The translations under genes were made by a program, and so were the position numbers. DNA of 64,000 nucleotides from Desulforadius tongensis (GTDB lineage: Bacteria > Bacillota > Desulfotomaculia > Desulfotomaculales > Desulfohalotomaculaceae): contig NZ_JAFBCW010000007.1 of assembly GCF_016907915.1 (NCBI RefSeq), positions 42,044-106,043 on the forward strand, written 5' to 3'. The notes below the pieces were generated by a model that was not told where the DNA came from, did no database searches, and was given only the letters and a program-made list of their open reading frames with translations. Positions 27,564 through 36,530 of the stretch are shown here, piece by piece (the stretch's first letter is position 1; every line of letters begins with the position of its first letter).

Positions 27564-27977
27564 ATGCGCCTGCTGACTTTTCGCCGGCGCAGCGAGAAAG
27601 AAATTAAAGATAAATTACTTCAAAAGGGCTACCGGGATGATATTATTGATAAAGTGCTGGATTTTCTGAAAGAGTATCAATTAATCGATGACTATGTCTT
27701 TGCCCGTCAATGGGTGGAGCACCGGCTGGCCGCACGTCCCATGGGAGTGGTGGGGCTAAAATACGAGTTAAAGAAATATGGCATAGATAAACAAAAGGCT
27801 GAAGCAGTGTTGGCAGAAATAGATGCAGAAATGGAATTAGAATTGGCCCAAAAACTGATTCAAAAAAAAATAAACAATAGCAGTAAACCCCTTACAAAGC
27901 AAAGGGCAGCAGGGCTTTTACAGCGCCGGGGTTTTTCCTATGATACTATATTTAAAGTTTTATCTGAATGGGATTAG
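27564..27977 (+). CDS. recX: Regulatory protein RecX
   Basis: A 137-residue RecX, the modulator that binds inside RecA filaments. It begins in the first helical repeat (RLLTFRRRSEKEIKDKLLQKGY) and contains the usual three repeats. The ATG at 27564 has no ribosome site, and homology-like sequence (DYNRAKNYAM) continues upstream in frame to a strong AAGGAG at 27509-27514. The only codon at proper spacing there is ATC at 27522, so translation may begin at that non-standard codon; a GTG at 27514 is out of frame. Confidence 0.88.
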   Translation: MRLLTFRRRSEKEIKDKLLQKGYRDDIIDKVLDFLKEYQLIDDYVFARQWVEHRLAARPMGVVGLKYELKKYGIDKQKAEAVLAEIDAEMELELAQKLIQKKINNSSKPLTKQRAAGLLQRRGFSYDTIFKVLSEWD

Positions 27978-27993
27978 GTTATGACTGGTTTTC

Positions 27994-28022
27994 TTGACAC
28001 CTATCAAGAAAAATTGTAAAAT
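27994..28022 (+). promoter_or_regulatory. rny promoter with 9-bp inverted repeat
   Basis: TTGACA (27994-27999), 17-bp spacer, TAAAAT (28017-28022). A perfect inverted repeat TTTTCTTGA / TCAAGAAAA (27989-27997 and 28004-28012) overlaps the -35, resembling an operator. Confidence 0.55.
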
Positions 28023-28253
28023 GAAGAATGGCAGAATTTAGGATCTGATAATAACGATATAGAGGTTTAAATATATATTTTAATTTATTAAATATGTTTA
28101 AATATATACAAGTAAATACTTAAATCTTATCATACAGTATAATTTGCAGTACAGCCGGTTTTATTCATATACTGTATGCATAAGAATAGGTATGTCTATA
28201 TCGTTAGGATCAAGTTACTATTTTCTGCCGGGAATTGTCTCGGTTTTTTTATT
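28023..28253 (+). ncRNA. Structured leader RNA ending in an attenuator, upstream of rny
   Basis: The roughly 280-base gap before rny is AT-rich but structured. It contains a perfect 10-bp inverted repeat (CATACAGTAT at 28131-28140 and ATACTGTATG at 28169-28178) and ends in a hairpin CCGGGA / TCTCGG (28228-28243) followed by seven T, which is an intrinsic terminator placed 50 bp before the rny start. This is either an attenuated leader or a separate small RNA. No known riboswitch class was recognised. Confidence 0.45.
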
Positions 28254-28305
28254 TGGAAACAACCAGATAACACATTAATTTGATAGATAGGAGGTGAAAT
28301 GAGCA

Positions 28306-29844
28306 ATGGATCCGCAGGTGATTTTATTTGTAATCATATCAGTTATATTGGGCTTAGTAGTGGGCTATTTAATACGCAAGCACCTGGCAGAGGCTAAAAT
28401 AGCCACTGCTGAAGCTGAAGCAGATAAAATTTTAGAAGAAGCAAGGAAACAGGCTGAATCTAAAAAGAGAGAAGCGATACTGGAAGCGAAAGAAGAAGTT
28501 CTTAAGTTTCGCAATGAAGTAGAGAGGGAATATAAAGAAAGGCGCAGCGAGCTGCAGCGCCTGGAGCGGCGCTTGATGCAAAAAGAAGAATCCTTAGATC
28601 GTAAAATTGAAGCTAATGAAAAGAAAGAAGAAATCCTGCAGCAGAAAGAAATAGAAATAGAAAATACCAAAGTAAAAATAGAAGAAGTGTTAAAGCGGCA
28701 ATTGGCTGAGCTGGAGCGTGTTTCCGGCTTAACCTCTGAAGAAGCCAGGCAGATACTGATGGCTGATATAGAAAAAGAAATAGAACATGATGTTGCAGTG
28801 ATGATAAAGGAAAGGGAACAAAGCGCCAGAGAAGAAGCGGAAAAAAGGGCCAGGGATATTATTTCCCAGGCTATACAGCGCTGTGCCGCTGACCATGTTG
28901 CCGAAGCAACGGTATCAGTGGTACCACTGCCTAATGACGAAATGAAAGGCCGCATTATTGGACGCGAAGGACGTAATATTAGAGCCTTCGAAACACTAAC
29001 CGGTATAGACTTAATAATTGATGATACGCCGGAGGCGGTGATTTTATCCGGTTTTGATCCCATTCGTCGTGAAGTTGCCCGCATTGCTTTAGAACGACTT
29101 ATTTCCGATGGCCGTATTCACCCGGCCAGAATAGAAGAAATGGTGGAAAAGGCTCAAAAGGAAGTGGAAGTACAAATTCGCGAAGCCGGTGAACAAGCTA
29201 CCTTTGAAACGGGTGTGCACGGTTTGCATCCGGAACTGGTTAAGCTGTTGGGTAGGTTGAAGTTTCGTACCAGTTACGGGCAGAACGTACTGAAGCACTC
29301 CATTGAGGTCTGCCACCTGGCCGGTTTGATGGCTGCGGAGCTGGGTATTGACGTAAAAATAGCTAAGCGTGCGGGTTTGCTGCATGACATTGGTAAAGCG
29401 GTAGACCACGAGGTGGAAGGTCCTCACGTGGCCATTGGGGTTAACCTTTGTCAGAAATACAAAGAAAACCCGGAGGTTATTCACGCCGTGGCTGCTCACC
29501 ATGGTGATGAAGAACCGAAAACCATTGAAGCAGTGCTGGTACAGGCCGCTGATGCGGTTTCTGCTGCCAGACCGGGGGCCCGGAGAGAGACGCTGGAATC
29601 TTATATTAAGAGATTGCAAAAGCTGGAGGAAATAGCTAACTCCTTTGATGGTGTAGAAAAGTCTTATGCCATTCAGGCAGGGCGGGAAATCCGCATTATG
29701 GTTAAGCCGGAAAAAGTTGATGACCTGGCTGCTGTGAGAATGGCCAGGGAAATCACGAAAAAAATTGAAAACGAACTGGATTACCCGGGACAAATTAAAG
29801 CGACAATAATTAGGGAAACCAGAGTGGTTGAATACGCAAAGTAA
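28306..29844 (+). CDS. rny: Ribonuclease Y
   Basis: RNase Y (512 residues) is the membrane-anchored endoribonuclease that starts mRNA decay in many Firmicutes. One N-terminal membrane helix (about 3-24), a long coiled coil (about 28-200), a KH RNA-binding domain ([19 protein letters not shown], about 205-225) and an HD domain with [12 protein letters not shown] (about 364) are all present. GGAGGTGA lies upstream. It precedes ymdB and spoVS as in B. subtilis. Confidence 0.96.
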   Translation: MDPQVILFVIISVILGLVVGYLIRKHLAEAKIATAEAEADKILEEARKQAESKKREAILEAKEEVLKFRNEVEREYKERRSELQRLERRLMQKEESLDRKIEANEKKEEILQQKEIEIENTKVKIEEVLKRQLAELERVSGLTSEEARQILMADIEKEIEHDVAVMIKEREQSAREEAEKRARDIISQAIQRCAADHVAEATVSVVPLPNDEMKGRIIGREGRNIRAFETLTGIDLIIDDTPEAVILSGFDPIRREVARIALERLISDGRIHPARIEEMVEKAQKEVEVQIREAGEQATFETGVHGLHPELVKLLGRLKFRTSYGQNVLKHSIEVCHLAGLMAAELGIDVKIAKRAGLLHDIGKAVDHEVEGPHVAIGVNLCQKYKENPEVIHAVAAHHGDEEPKTIEAVLVQAADAVSAARPGARRETLESYIKRLQKLEEIANSFDGVEKSYAIQAGREIRIMVKPEKVDDLAAVRMAREITKKIENELDYPGQIKATIIRETRVVEYAK

Positions 29845-29860
29845 TTGCTTTGGAAAAAGA

Positions 29861-29890
29861 GCGACCCCGCAATGGGGTCGTTTTCTGCTT
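29861..29890 (+). terminator. Intrinsic terminator after rny
   Basis: Stem CGACCCC / GGGGTCG with a 5-nt loop and TTTTCTGCTTTT tail. Confidence 0.85.
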
Positions 29891-30018
29891 TTATTTAAAA
29901 ATATCTGGAATATTTTTTATATAACAACTAACTCGAAATTAGCAGGAAATTAATGATAAAAACAAGAATACCTTAAAAATTACACTTATTTATGAAATGA
30001 TTGCAGGTGGTGACATCA

Positions 30019-30537
30019 TTGAGTTCAGTTTACAAAAGCAGCGAAGATGTGACTGAAACGGTAAATTTACTTACCTCTATTTTGGTAAGATACCCGGAGA
30101 TTTCCACTATCAATTTTAATCCCGAAAAGAAAACTTTAAAATTAAACTTTATATTTGCTGATGTATTAGAAGAATCGGAGTTAAAAAGCTTACAGGAATT
30201 TATCCGGGATAGTATTGAAGCATACAACATGCTGGAAAGAAAAAAGGCCAATATACTTAAAATTAGCAGTCAAATTATAGAGAGCCTAACTATAATACAA
30301 ATAGAGAGGGATATAGATACACTGGTACAAGGAGAAATAGCACTAATAATACAAAGTTTGCATCAAGCAGGGAAAACAAATATAATAACAGAAAATCCCG
30401 AGACTTTTTATGAAGATGATTTAAAATTTCAGGAAGAGATGATAGAAGCCATGTTAGAAAATGTAAAGAGCTGTAATAAAGGTAAGCCGTTATTTGCCTT
30501 TCGTGCAGATGGACGGGTACTGGTATTCAACAAATAA
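30019..30537 (+). CDS. Hypothetical protein
   Basis: A roughly 172-residue protein that I do not recognise. It is acidic, with a beta-alpha N-terminal part (residues 10-75) and a helical C-terminal part; there is no signal peptide or membrane helix. The TTG at 30019 fits GGTGGTGA; an upstream TTG at 30001 in the same frame is the alternative. It lies 15 bp before ymdB, suggesting co-transcription between rny and ymdB, where B. subtilis has no gene. Confidence 0.65.
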   Translation: MSSVYKSSEDVTETVNLLTSILVRYPEISTINFNPEKKTLKLNFIFADVLEESELKSLQEFIRDSIEAYNMLERKKANILKISSQIIESLTIIQIERDIDTLVQGEIALIIQSLHQAGKTNIITENPETFYEDDLKFQEEMIEAMLENVKSCNKGKPLFAFRADGRVLVFNK

Positions 30538-30552
30538 CTAGGGGGATCAATA

Positions 30553-31329
30553 TTGCGGGTTTTAATGATTGGTGACATTGTAGGGAAGGCCGGTCGCCGT
30601 GCTGTTAAAGAATGTTTACCCAGTCTTAAAGGTGATTTGGGCCTTGATTTTGTTATCGCTAACGGTGAAAATGCAGCAGGGGGAAAGGGAATAACAAAAG
30701 CTATTGCCAAAGAGCTTTTTTCATTTGGTGTAGACATGCTTACCATGGGCAACCACGTGTGGAATCAAAAAGAAATATTTGCTTACCTGCCCAAGGAGCC
30801 CCGGATAATTAGACCGGCTAATTATCCACCCGGTACTCCCGGGAACGGTTACAATATATATGGGGTTAATGATCTTAAAATTGCGGTGATAAATCTTGCG
30901 GGAAGGGTATATATGCCCGAGGTTGATTGTCCCTTTCGTAAAGTTGATGAGTTAATTAAGGAAATTGAACACCGGGCGGATATAATATTAGTAGATTTTC
31001 ACGCCGAAGCAACATCAGAAAAGGTGGCCATGGGGTGGCACTTGGACGGGCGGGTTACTGCCGTTGTTGGTACCCATACCCATGTGCAGACCGCTGACGA
31101 AAGAATACTGCCGGAGGGTACCGCATATATTACTGACCTGGGCATGAGCGGCCCCCGTAATTCTGTAATTGGTGTGAAAACAGATGTTATTTTACGTAAG
31201 TTTAAAACCGGCCTGCCCCAGAAATTTGAAGTTGCCAATACAGATTACCAGTTTAATGCCGTGGTGATAAGTATTGACGAAACCACCGGAAAGGCCGTTG
31301 AAATACAGCGTATTTTTAACCTGGAATAA
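30553..31329 (+). CDS. ymdB: YmdB-family metallophosphoesterase
   Basis: A 258-residue calcineurin-like phosphodiesterase of the YmdB family, which hydrolyses 2',3'- and 3',5'-cyclic nucleotides and influences biofilm and motility gene expression in B. subtilis. Metal-binding motifs are GDIVGKAGR, NGENAAGGKG, GNHVWN, DFHAEATSEK and GTHTHVQTAD, in the expected order. It starts at TTG with GGGGG upstream. Linked to rny as in B. subtilis. Confidence 0.92.
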   Translation: MRVLMIGDIVGKAGRRAVKECLPSLKGDLGLDFVIANGENAAGGKGITKAIAKELFSFGVDMLTMGNHVWNQKEIFAYLPKEPRIIRPANYPPGTPGNGYNIYGVNDLKIAVINLAGRVYMPEVDCPFRKVDELIKEIEHRADIILVDFHAEATSEKVAMGWHLDGRVTAVVGTHTHVQTADERILPEGTAYITDLGMSGPRNSVIGVKTDVILRKFKTGLPQKFEVANTDYQFNAVVISIDETTGKAVEIQRIFNLE

Positions 31330-31365
31330 ATTACATATAGATGTGTTAATTTTATTCGCATAAGA

Positions 31366-31391
31366 AGGAATTTTTTAAATATACATAGAAT
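31366..31391 (+). promoter_or_regulatory. Sigma-H-like promoter of spoVS
   Basis: AGGAATT (31366-31372) and ATAGAAT (31385-31391) with a 12-bp spacer match the sigma-H pattern (AGGAWWT and RnnGAAT). B. subtilis spoVS is sigma-H dependent, so the site is where it should be. Confidence 0.6.
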
Positions 31392-31458
31392 ACATATTCT
31401 TATTAAATAAGTCGTGGGAGAGGCAAATTATCAGTATCCTTAGAGGAGGTTTACAAGA

Positions 31459-31719
31459 ATGGAAGTATTAAAAGTTTCAGCAAAGTCCAACCCAAACTCT
31501 GTAGCGGGAGCCCTGGCCGGTGTGTTGAGAGAAAATGGTTGCGCGGAACTTCAGGCTATTGGTGCCGGGGCACTAAACCAGGCAGTAAAGGCGGTAGCAA
31601 TTGCTCGAGGGTTTGTTGCTCCCAGTGGGATAGACCTGATTTGCATCCCTGCTTTTACTGATATTTTAATTGATGGTGAAGAAAGAACTGCTATTAAGTT
31701 GATTGTTGAACCCCGTTAG
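31459..31719 (+). CDS. spoVS: Stage V sporulation protein S
   Basis: SpoVS (86 residues) is a highly conserved Alba-like small protein needed for normal spore coat assembly and core dehydration timing. The start MEVLKVSAKSNPNSVAGALAG and the C-terminal block AFTDILIDGEERTAIKLIVEP are near-invariant family sequence. GAGGAGG precedes the ATG. It has its own sigma-H-like promoter and terminator. Confidence 0.97.
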   Translation: MEVLKVSAKSNPNSVAGALAGVLRENGCAELQAIGAGALNQAVKAVAIARGFVAPSGIDLICIPAFTDILIDGEERTAIKLIVEPR

Positions 31720-31745
31720 TTTGATAACTAGTTTGTGAAAATATT

Positions 31746-31790
31746 AACCTGTTCATGTACAGATGCACATGGACAGGTTATTTTCTTAGA
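31746..31790 (+). terminator. Intrinsic terminator after spoVS
   Basis: Stem AACCTGTTCATGT / ACATGGACAGGTT followed by ATTTTCTT. It overlaps an apparent upstream start of the next frame and so argues against that start. Confidence 0.85.
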
Positions 31791-31802
31791 GGGAGGTATG
31801 GT

Positions 31803-32756
31803 ATGCTGCCGCAGGGACTGGTGGTTGATGCCCACTGCGATACTTTAACCAAGTTAAAGGAAGAAAATAGAACTTTGGGTGAAAAATCAGAATCAGGTCA
31901 CGTTGATCTGCCGCGGTTAAAGGTTGGCGGTGTTAATGTTCAATTTTTTGCCGTATTTATTCACCCCAGTTACGGTGAAGTAAAAGGTATCGAAAGGGCC
32001 ATGGAAATAATAGATACATTTTATAAACAGTGTGATCAATATAAAGATCAAATGTGCCTGGCTGCCTGTCAAAGGGATATTGTAGAAACAGTTCAATCCG
32101 GCAGGGTGGCAGCGGTGCTGGCCATTGAAGGAGGAGAAGCGCTGGGAGGCAGGTTATATATGCTGCCCGTATATCACCGTTTAGGGGTACGTTGTATGAC
32201 CCTGACCTGGAATGGCCGCAACAGTATTGCTGACGGTGTAGGGGAAGGACGGACAAGGGGTGGTTTGACAAATTTCGGAGTGGAAGTGGTACGAGAGATG
32301 AATAAACTGGGCATGCTGATTGATGTTTCTCATCTTTCGGAAGCCGGTTTTTGGGACGTACTTGATATTTCCAGTCAACCGGTGATAGCAACGCATTCCA
32401 ATTGTGCAGCTCTTTGTCCCCACCCGCGCAATTTAACTGACCGGCAGATTAAAGCCCTTGCCCAGGTGGGAGGGGTAATAGGGTTAACCCTGGTGCCGGA
32501 TTTTATCTCGGAAAAATATGCCAATCTGGAAAGGTATCTGGATCATGTTGATCATATAGCTGATTTGGTGGGAACCGACCATATTGGCATAGGAACAGAT
32601 TTTGACGGTGTAGAAAGAACCATTGATGAAGTCAGTGATTGTACCATGCTGCCCCGGGTTGCTGAAGGTTTGATAAAAAGAGGGTATAATAAAAATGAAA
32701 TTAATAATATCTTGGGAGGTAATTTCCTGCGCATCTTGAGCAAAGTAGTAGGGTAG
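31803..32756 (+). CDS. Membrane dipeptidase (M19 family)
   Basis: A 317-residue renal-dipeptidase-family zinc enzyme. The metal motif DAHCDTL is near the N-terminus; AIEGGEAL, a His in ATHSNC and the late aspartate in GIGTDFDG complete the family signature. The ATG at 31803 follows GAGGGAGG; an earlier in-frame ATG lies inside the spoVS terminator. Bacterial members hydrolyse dipeptides, some with D-residues, so wall recycling is possible, but the substrate cannot be told. Cytoplasmic by lack of a signal peptide. Confidence 0.9.
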   Translation: MLPQGLVVDAHCDTLTKLKEENRTLGEKSESGHVDLPRLKVGGVNVQFFAVFIHPSYGEVKGIERAMEIIDTFYKQCDQYKDQMCLAACQRDIVETVQSGRVAAVLAIEGGEALGGRLYMLPVYHRLGVRCMTLTWNGRNSIADGVGEGRTRGGLTNFGVEVVREMNKLGMLIDVSHLSEAGFWDVLDISSQPVIATHSNCAALCPHPRNLTDRQIKALAQVGGVIGLTLVPDFISEKYANLERYLDHVDHIADLVGTDHIGIGTDFDGVERTIDEVSDCTMLPRVAEGLIKRGYNKNEINNILGGNFLRILSKVVG

Positions 32757-32808
32757 TGCGGCACCGGCATATAAATACTTTATTTTTAGATAAGATAGGG
32801 GTGGTTTA

Positions 32809-33624
32809 ATGCCCGCTGATTTACATATTCACACCACCGTATCAGATGGTACCGATACTCCGGCTCAAGTGGTTGAGCGTGCGCTGTCGCTGGCACTGCA
32901 GGCCATTGCCATTACCGATCACGATACCATTGATGGAGTGGCTGCTGCCCGGCAGGCGGCCGAGGGGAAAAGTATTGACGTTTTGGCCGGTGTGGAAATA
33001 AGCTGTTATTATAATAATAGCGAAGTTCATATCCTCGGTTATTTTAAAGAACCGAACCACCCGCAGCTGGTATCAGCCTTACAAGAAATGAGAGATTACC
33101 GCTTGATTAGAGCCCAAAAAATGGTTGATAAGCTTAATGCCATGGGCTGCGATATAAAATGGAGTAGGGTGCAGGAAATTGCCGGCGAGGGTACTGTGGG
33201 ACGTCCTCATATTGCTGATGCACTGGTGGAAAGAAATATAGTTCCCAATCGTGAAGCGGCTTTTAAAGAGTATATTGGCCGGGGCTGTCCCGCTTATGTA
33301 CCGCGGAAAAAAATTGCGCCCACCGAAGCAATAAAGTTAATATCCCAATCAGGAGGCATACCCGTACTGGCCCACCCGGGAACTGTCACCAGTATTGATA
33401 TGCTGCCCTGGTTAATAAACTGCGGTTTGAAGGGCATTGAAGTGTGGCATCCCCATCATTCCCCCTTACAGTGCCAGTATTATTTAAAGCAGGCAGAAAA
33501 ATGGAATTTGATACCTACCGGTGGTTCTGATTATCACGGGAAAAAACACGATTTATGCAACCGTTTGGGTGCCGTCACCGCACCAATGGAGTCTTTTAAG
33601 CGGATAAGAGATTTACTTAAATGA
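32809..33624 (+). CDS. PHP-domain phosphoesterase (TrpH/YciV-like)
   Basis: A 271-residue PHP-family metallophosphoesterase with N-terminal metal ligands DLHIHTTVSDG and ITDHDTIDG, and the later GGSDYHG motif. Homologues include RNase AM/TrpH, which act on 3',5'-bisphosphonucleotides or RNA 5' ends. It lies between the dipeptidase and an aminotransferase with short gaps, so may be co-transcribed, though no metabolic link is obvious. Confidence 0.9.
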   Translation: MPADLHIHTTVSDGTDTPAQVVERALSLALQAIAITDHDTIDGVAAARQAAEGKSIDVLAGVEISCYYNNSEVHILGYFKEPNHPQLVSALQEMRDYRLIRAQKMVDKLNAMGCDIKWSRVQEIAGEGTVGRPHIADALVERNIVPNREAAFKEYIGRGCPAYVPRKKIAPTEAIKLISQSGGIPVLAHPGTVTSIDMLPWLINCGLKGIEVWHPHHSPLQCQYYLKQAEKWNLIPTGGSDYHGKKHDLCNRLGAVTAPMESFKRIRDLLK

Positions 33625-33643
33625 CTGGAGACTGGAGGTAGCT

Positions 33644-34810
33644 ATGCAAAAATCTCAACGGATGAAGGAATTAAGCTCTGCCATTTTTAGTGAAATGAAT
33701 GTAAGAAAACAACAGGTAGAGGCAAGGAACATTAAAGTAATAAACTTGGGTATTGGCAGTCCCGACCGCAGCCCTGCTCCGCATATCATAGAGGCCATGC
33801 ACAGAGCCCTTGATAAAGCCGGCAATTATACATATCCTATTACCGGAAAACCTGAACTGCATCAAGCGCTGGCGGATTGGTATTTAAAAAGATTCGGGGT
33901 GTACTTAGATCCCCGAAACGAAGTGCTGGTGCTGATGGGTTCCCAAGACGGCCTGGGGCATATCGCGCTGGCATATATTGATCCCGGTGATATTGCCCTG
34001 GTTCCTGATCCGGGATATCCCATTTACTCGGCCAGCATCCTGTTGGCCCAGGGTAAAGTATACCCCATGCCGCTGCTGGCGGAAAATAAGTTTCTGCCCG
34101 ATTTAAGCGCTATTCCTGCTGATGTGGCCCAGAGGGCTAAATTAATGTGGTTAAACTATCCCAACAACCCGGTGGCTGCAGTGGCAGACCGTTCTTTTTT
34201 TGAACAGGTGGTTGATTTTGCTAAGAAAAACAATATATTGGTTTGTCATGATGTTGCTTATTCGGAATTGGCGTATGATGGGTACAAGCCCATCAGCTTT
34301 TTGGAGGTACCGGGAGCCAAAGAGGTGGGAATCGAGTTTTATTCAGTATCTAAAACATATAGCATGGCCGGGTGTCGCTGTGGTTTTGCCGTTGGTAATG
34401 CGGAGGTATTAAGCAGCCTGGCCACAATTAAGTCCAATATTGATTACGGTGTGTTCAGCGTGGTACAGGAGGGCGCTGTGGCCGCACTAACGGGCTCTCA
34501 GGATTGTGTAGTGGAAAACGCCCGTATTTATCAGCAGCGCAGGGATGTTTTGGTTGATGGTTTGGCATCCCTTGGTTGGAAGATGCCCAAACCCCGGGCC
34601 TCAATGTTCGTGTGGGCTCCCATACCCAAGGGATACACGTCTTCTTATCAATTTGCCATTGAATTATTGGAGAAAACCGGCGTGCTGGTAATTCCCGGCG
34701 TAGCCTTTGGTGAACAGGGTGAGGGATATGTTCGCATAGCGTTGGTGCAGCCGGAGGAACAGTTGAAAGAGGCTTTGGAACGCATTAAAAATAATTTTGT
34801 TTTTAACTAA
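33644..34810 (+). CDS. PLP aminotransferase, DapL-like class I/II
   Basis: A 388-residue fold-type I aminotransferase. The PLP lysine lies in SVSKTYSMAG at about residue 236; the motif INLGIGSPDRSPAPHIIEA and the arginine in EGYVRIALV are those of the class I/II group that includes LL-diaminopimelate aminotransferase. DapL would convert tetrahydrodipicolinate (DapB product) directly to LL-diaminopimelate. The length fits DapL, but related clades act on other amino acids, so the specificity is not settled. It starts 20 bp after the PHP gene. Confidence 0.85.
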   Translation: MQKSQRMKELSSAIFSEMNVRKQQVEARNIKVINLGIGSPDRSPAPHIIEAMHRALDKAGNYTYPITGKPELHQALADWYLKRFGVYLDPRNEVLVLMGSQDGLGHIALAYIDPGDIALVPDPGYPIYSASILLAQGKVYPMPLLAENKFLPDLSAIPADVAQRAKLMWLNYPNNPVAAVADRSFFEQVVDFAKKNNILVCHDVAYSELAYDGYKPISFLEVPGAKEVGIEFYSVSKTYSMAGCRCGFAVGNAEVLSSLATIKSNIDYGVFSVVQEGAVAALTGSQDCVVENARIYQQRRDVLVDGLASLGWKMPKPRASMFVWAPIPKGYTSSYQFAIELLEKTGVLVIPGVAFGEQGEGYVRIALVQPEEQLKEALERIKNNFVFN

Positions 34811-34891
34811 ATGAATACTAGTCAGCTAATGTCTATTTCGCCCCTTTTCAGCATATACTATGGCTAGATGCTGGTTAAAGGCGGTGATTCA

Positions 34892-35164
34892 TTGAGCGAC
34901 AAAGAATATGTACGTTATCTTCAAAGCAGGGTGCAGGAATTAGAAGATAAAGTTGAACAGCTGAGATTAAGTCGTCGTGTTTTAATGAATTTAATAGAAA
35001 AAATAGAAAGAGAAAAAAATGAGATATTGTCAAAACTGGAAAGGGAAAATAAAAAATTACACAAAAATAATTATAGATATGCCAAGTGGTTGATAAATAA
35101 AAACAAAATAATTGTTGAGCTGGAATCTAAACTTACAAATGAATCTTCATTAAAAAATACTTAA
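34892..35164 (+). CDS. Small coiled-coil protein, unknown function
   Basis: A 90-residue, highly charged helical protein predicted to be one long coiled coil (residues 3-60), with a Lys/Asn-rich tail. The TTG at 34892 is chosen because AAAGGCGGTGA precedes it; the ATG at 34868 lacks a ribosome site. Not recognised. It is followed by a bidirectional terminator shared with the HD-domain gene. Confidence 0.6.
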   Translation: MSDKEYVRYLQSRVQELEDKVEQLRLSRRVLMNLIEKIEREKNEILSKLERENKKLHKNNYRYAKWLINKNKIIVELESKLTNESSLKNT

Positions 35165-35220
35165 TATTAACAGTTTTATACACAATAAGTAAAAAACTGT
35201 TAATATTAAGAAAATATGAC

Positions 35221-35255
35221 AAAACCTGCGGTGACAATCACCGGAGGTTTTATTT
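35221..35255. terminator. Bidirectional terminator
   Basis: Stem AAAACCTGCGGTG / CACCGGAGGTTTT with T run on the right and A run on the left, between converging genes. Confidence 0.85.
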
Positions 35256-35781
35256 AATTTGCGTTGTCTGACATTTGCAGCAGTTTCAATTCTATGGAAT
35301 CGTTTTCATATTTATCATGGTGATGGCGGATTAAAGAGATTACCTCCGGGTCTAACCGGGCCCTTTGAGCAAACACGCATCCCCTTTGAGCATGAATTGA
35401 ATGAATATAAAAGGCCCTGGCCAGCGAGCCGCTTTTTTTATATTTCCCCCGGCGCTGCAGGTACCTAGCGGCGGGGGGAAACAAAAAATAAGTTAAAACA
35501 ATTGCCACCCGGTGCCAGGTTGCCACCTCACCCGCTTTTTTACCGCAGTCATGTAATAAGGCTGCCTTTATTAATGTGTTTTTATTTGCCCCGGGATAAT
35601 TTTTTAACAGCTCAAGACAGGTGTAGGCAACATTTAAACAATGCCTTTGGGTGGGAATATCCATCTGCTCAAAAAGTTTTTGCTCCTTACAATTAAGATG
35701 TTCCTTTATGAAATGATGATCTTTTACCGATAACCTGCTGGTAACGGCAGAAAAAAGCTGCTTAAATCTTACTAAGGCCAT
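35254..35781 (-). CDS. HD-domain phosphohydrolase
   Basis: A 175-residue HD-superfamily protein. Metal ligands are visible in order: RHCLNVA, LLHDCGK and HSIHAQRG, with RHHHDKYE near the C-terminus. This pattern belongs to small HD hydrolases acting on nucleotides or related phosphoesters. The substrate is not identifiable. It is transcribed alone, against its neighbours, and shares a terminator with the small coiled-coil gene. Confidence 0.82.
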   Translation of the reverse strand: MALVRFKQLFSAVTSRLSVKDHHFIKEHLNCKEQKLFEQMDIPTQRHCLNVAYTCLELLKNYPGANKNTLIKAALLHDCGKKAGEVATWHRVAIVLTYFLFPPAARYLQRRGKYKKSGSLARAFYIHSIHAQRGCVFAQRARLDPEVISLIRHHHDKYENDSIELKLLQMSDNAN

Positions 35782-35932
35782 GTCTTCACCCGTCCTTTTG
35801 TTAATTATAACTTATTAATCATGAACATAAAAATTTAATTCTTACTTAAAAAGCAGGATTTTGTTATTTAATTATTGAAGTAGCTTTTCCTAGGGAATGT
35901 GGGGGGGAGGATTATTTAGGAAGGTGGAGATT

Positions 35933-36511
35933 ATGGACAAAGGGAAGTTAATATTGGTTCTCGGTGGTGCCAAAAGCGGTAAAAGCCGTTTTGCAGAGAA
36001 GTTGGCAGTGAATATCAGCAGTGATGTTACCTATGTAGCCACCGCCGCAGTTTTGGATGATGAAATGGCCAGAAAAGTTGCCCTGCATCGTGCGTCCCGT
36101 CCCCAGCACTGGCAAACCATAGAAGAAACCACCAATCTGGTTGATGTTATAAAAGAACATGGCAGCAGAACAGATGTTATTTTAATAGATTGTTTAACAT
36201 TATGGTTGTCAAACCTGCTGCTGGATGCTAACAACACTGCTTCAGGCATTTCCTGGGCGGATAAGGAAAGTTTTATTCTTAGCGAAGTGAAAAAATTAGC
36301 TTCTGCAACCGTTGAAACCAGGGCGGCAATAATTGTGGTGGCCAATGAGGTAAGCCTGGGATTAATACCCGACAATCGTTTGGGAAGAGCTTTTCGGGAA
36401 GTAGCGGGTCTTGCCAATCAGGTGATTGCCGACTATGCGGATGAAGTTTATCTCATTGTGGCCGGGATTCCTATGGAGATTAAATCACTGGCATTCCAAA
36501 ATTTAAGCTGA
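35933..36511 (+). CDS. cobU: Adenosylcobinamide kinase/guanylyltransferase
   Basis: CobU (192 residues) phosphorylates adenosylcobinamide and then transfers GMP in cobalamin nucleotide-loop assembly. The P-loop GGAKSGKSRFAE lies near the N-terminus, with the TYVATA and HRASRPQHWQT segments that contact the nucleotide and carry the GMP-accepting histidine. The ATG at 35933 follows AAGGTGGA. It is followed 19 bp later by a CobC-like gene of the same pathway. Confidence 0.93.
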   Translation: MDKGKLILVLGGAKSGKSRFAEKLAVNISSDVTYVATAAVLDDEMARKVALHRASRPQHWQTIEETTNLVDVIKEHGSRTDVILIDCLTLWLSNLLLDANNTASGISWADKESFILSEVKKLASATVETRAAIIVVANEVSLGLIPDNRLGRAFREVAGLANQVIADYADEVYLIVAGIPMEIKSLAFQNLS

Positions 36512-36530
36512 AATACAGGAGGACTGTAGA

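Noticed and set aside
28365..29084. Long minus-strand frames opposite rny (239 and 234 codons)
   Set aside because: They are antisense shadows of the coiled-coil and HD parts; serine-rich or irregular composition and no ribosome site.
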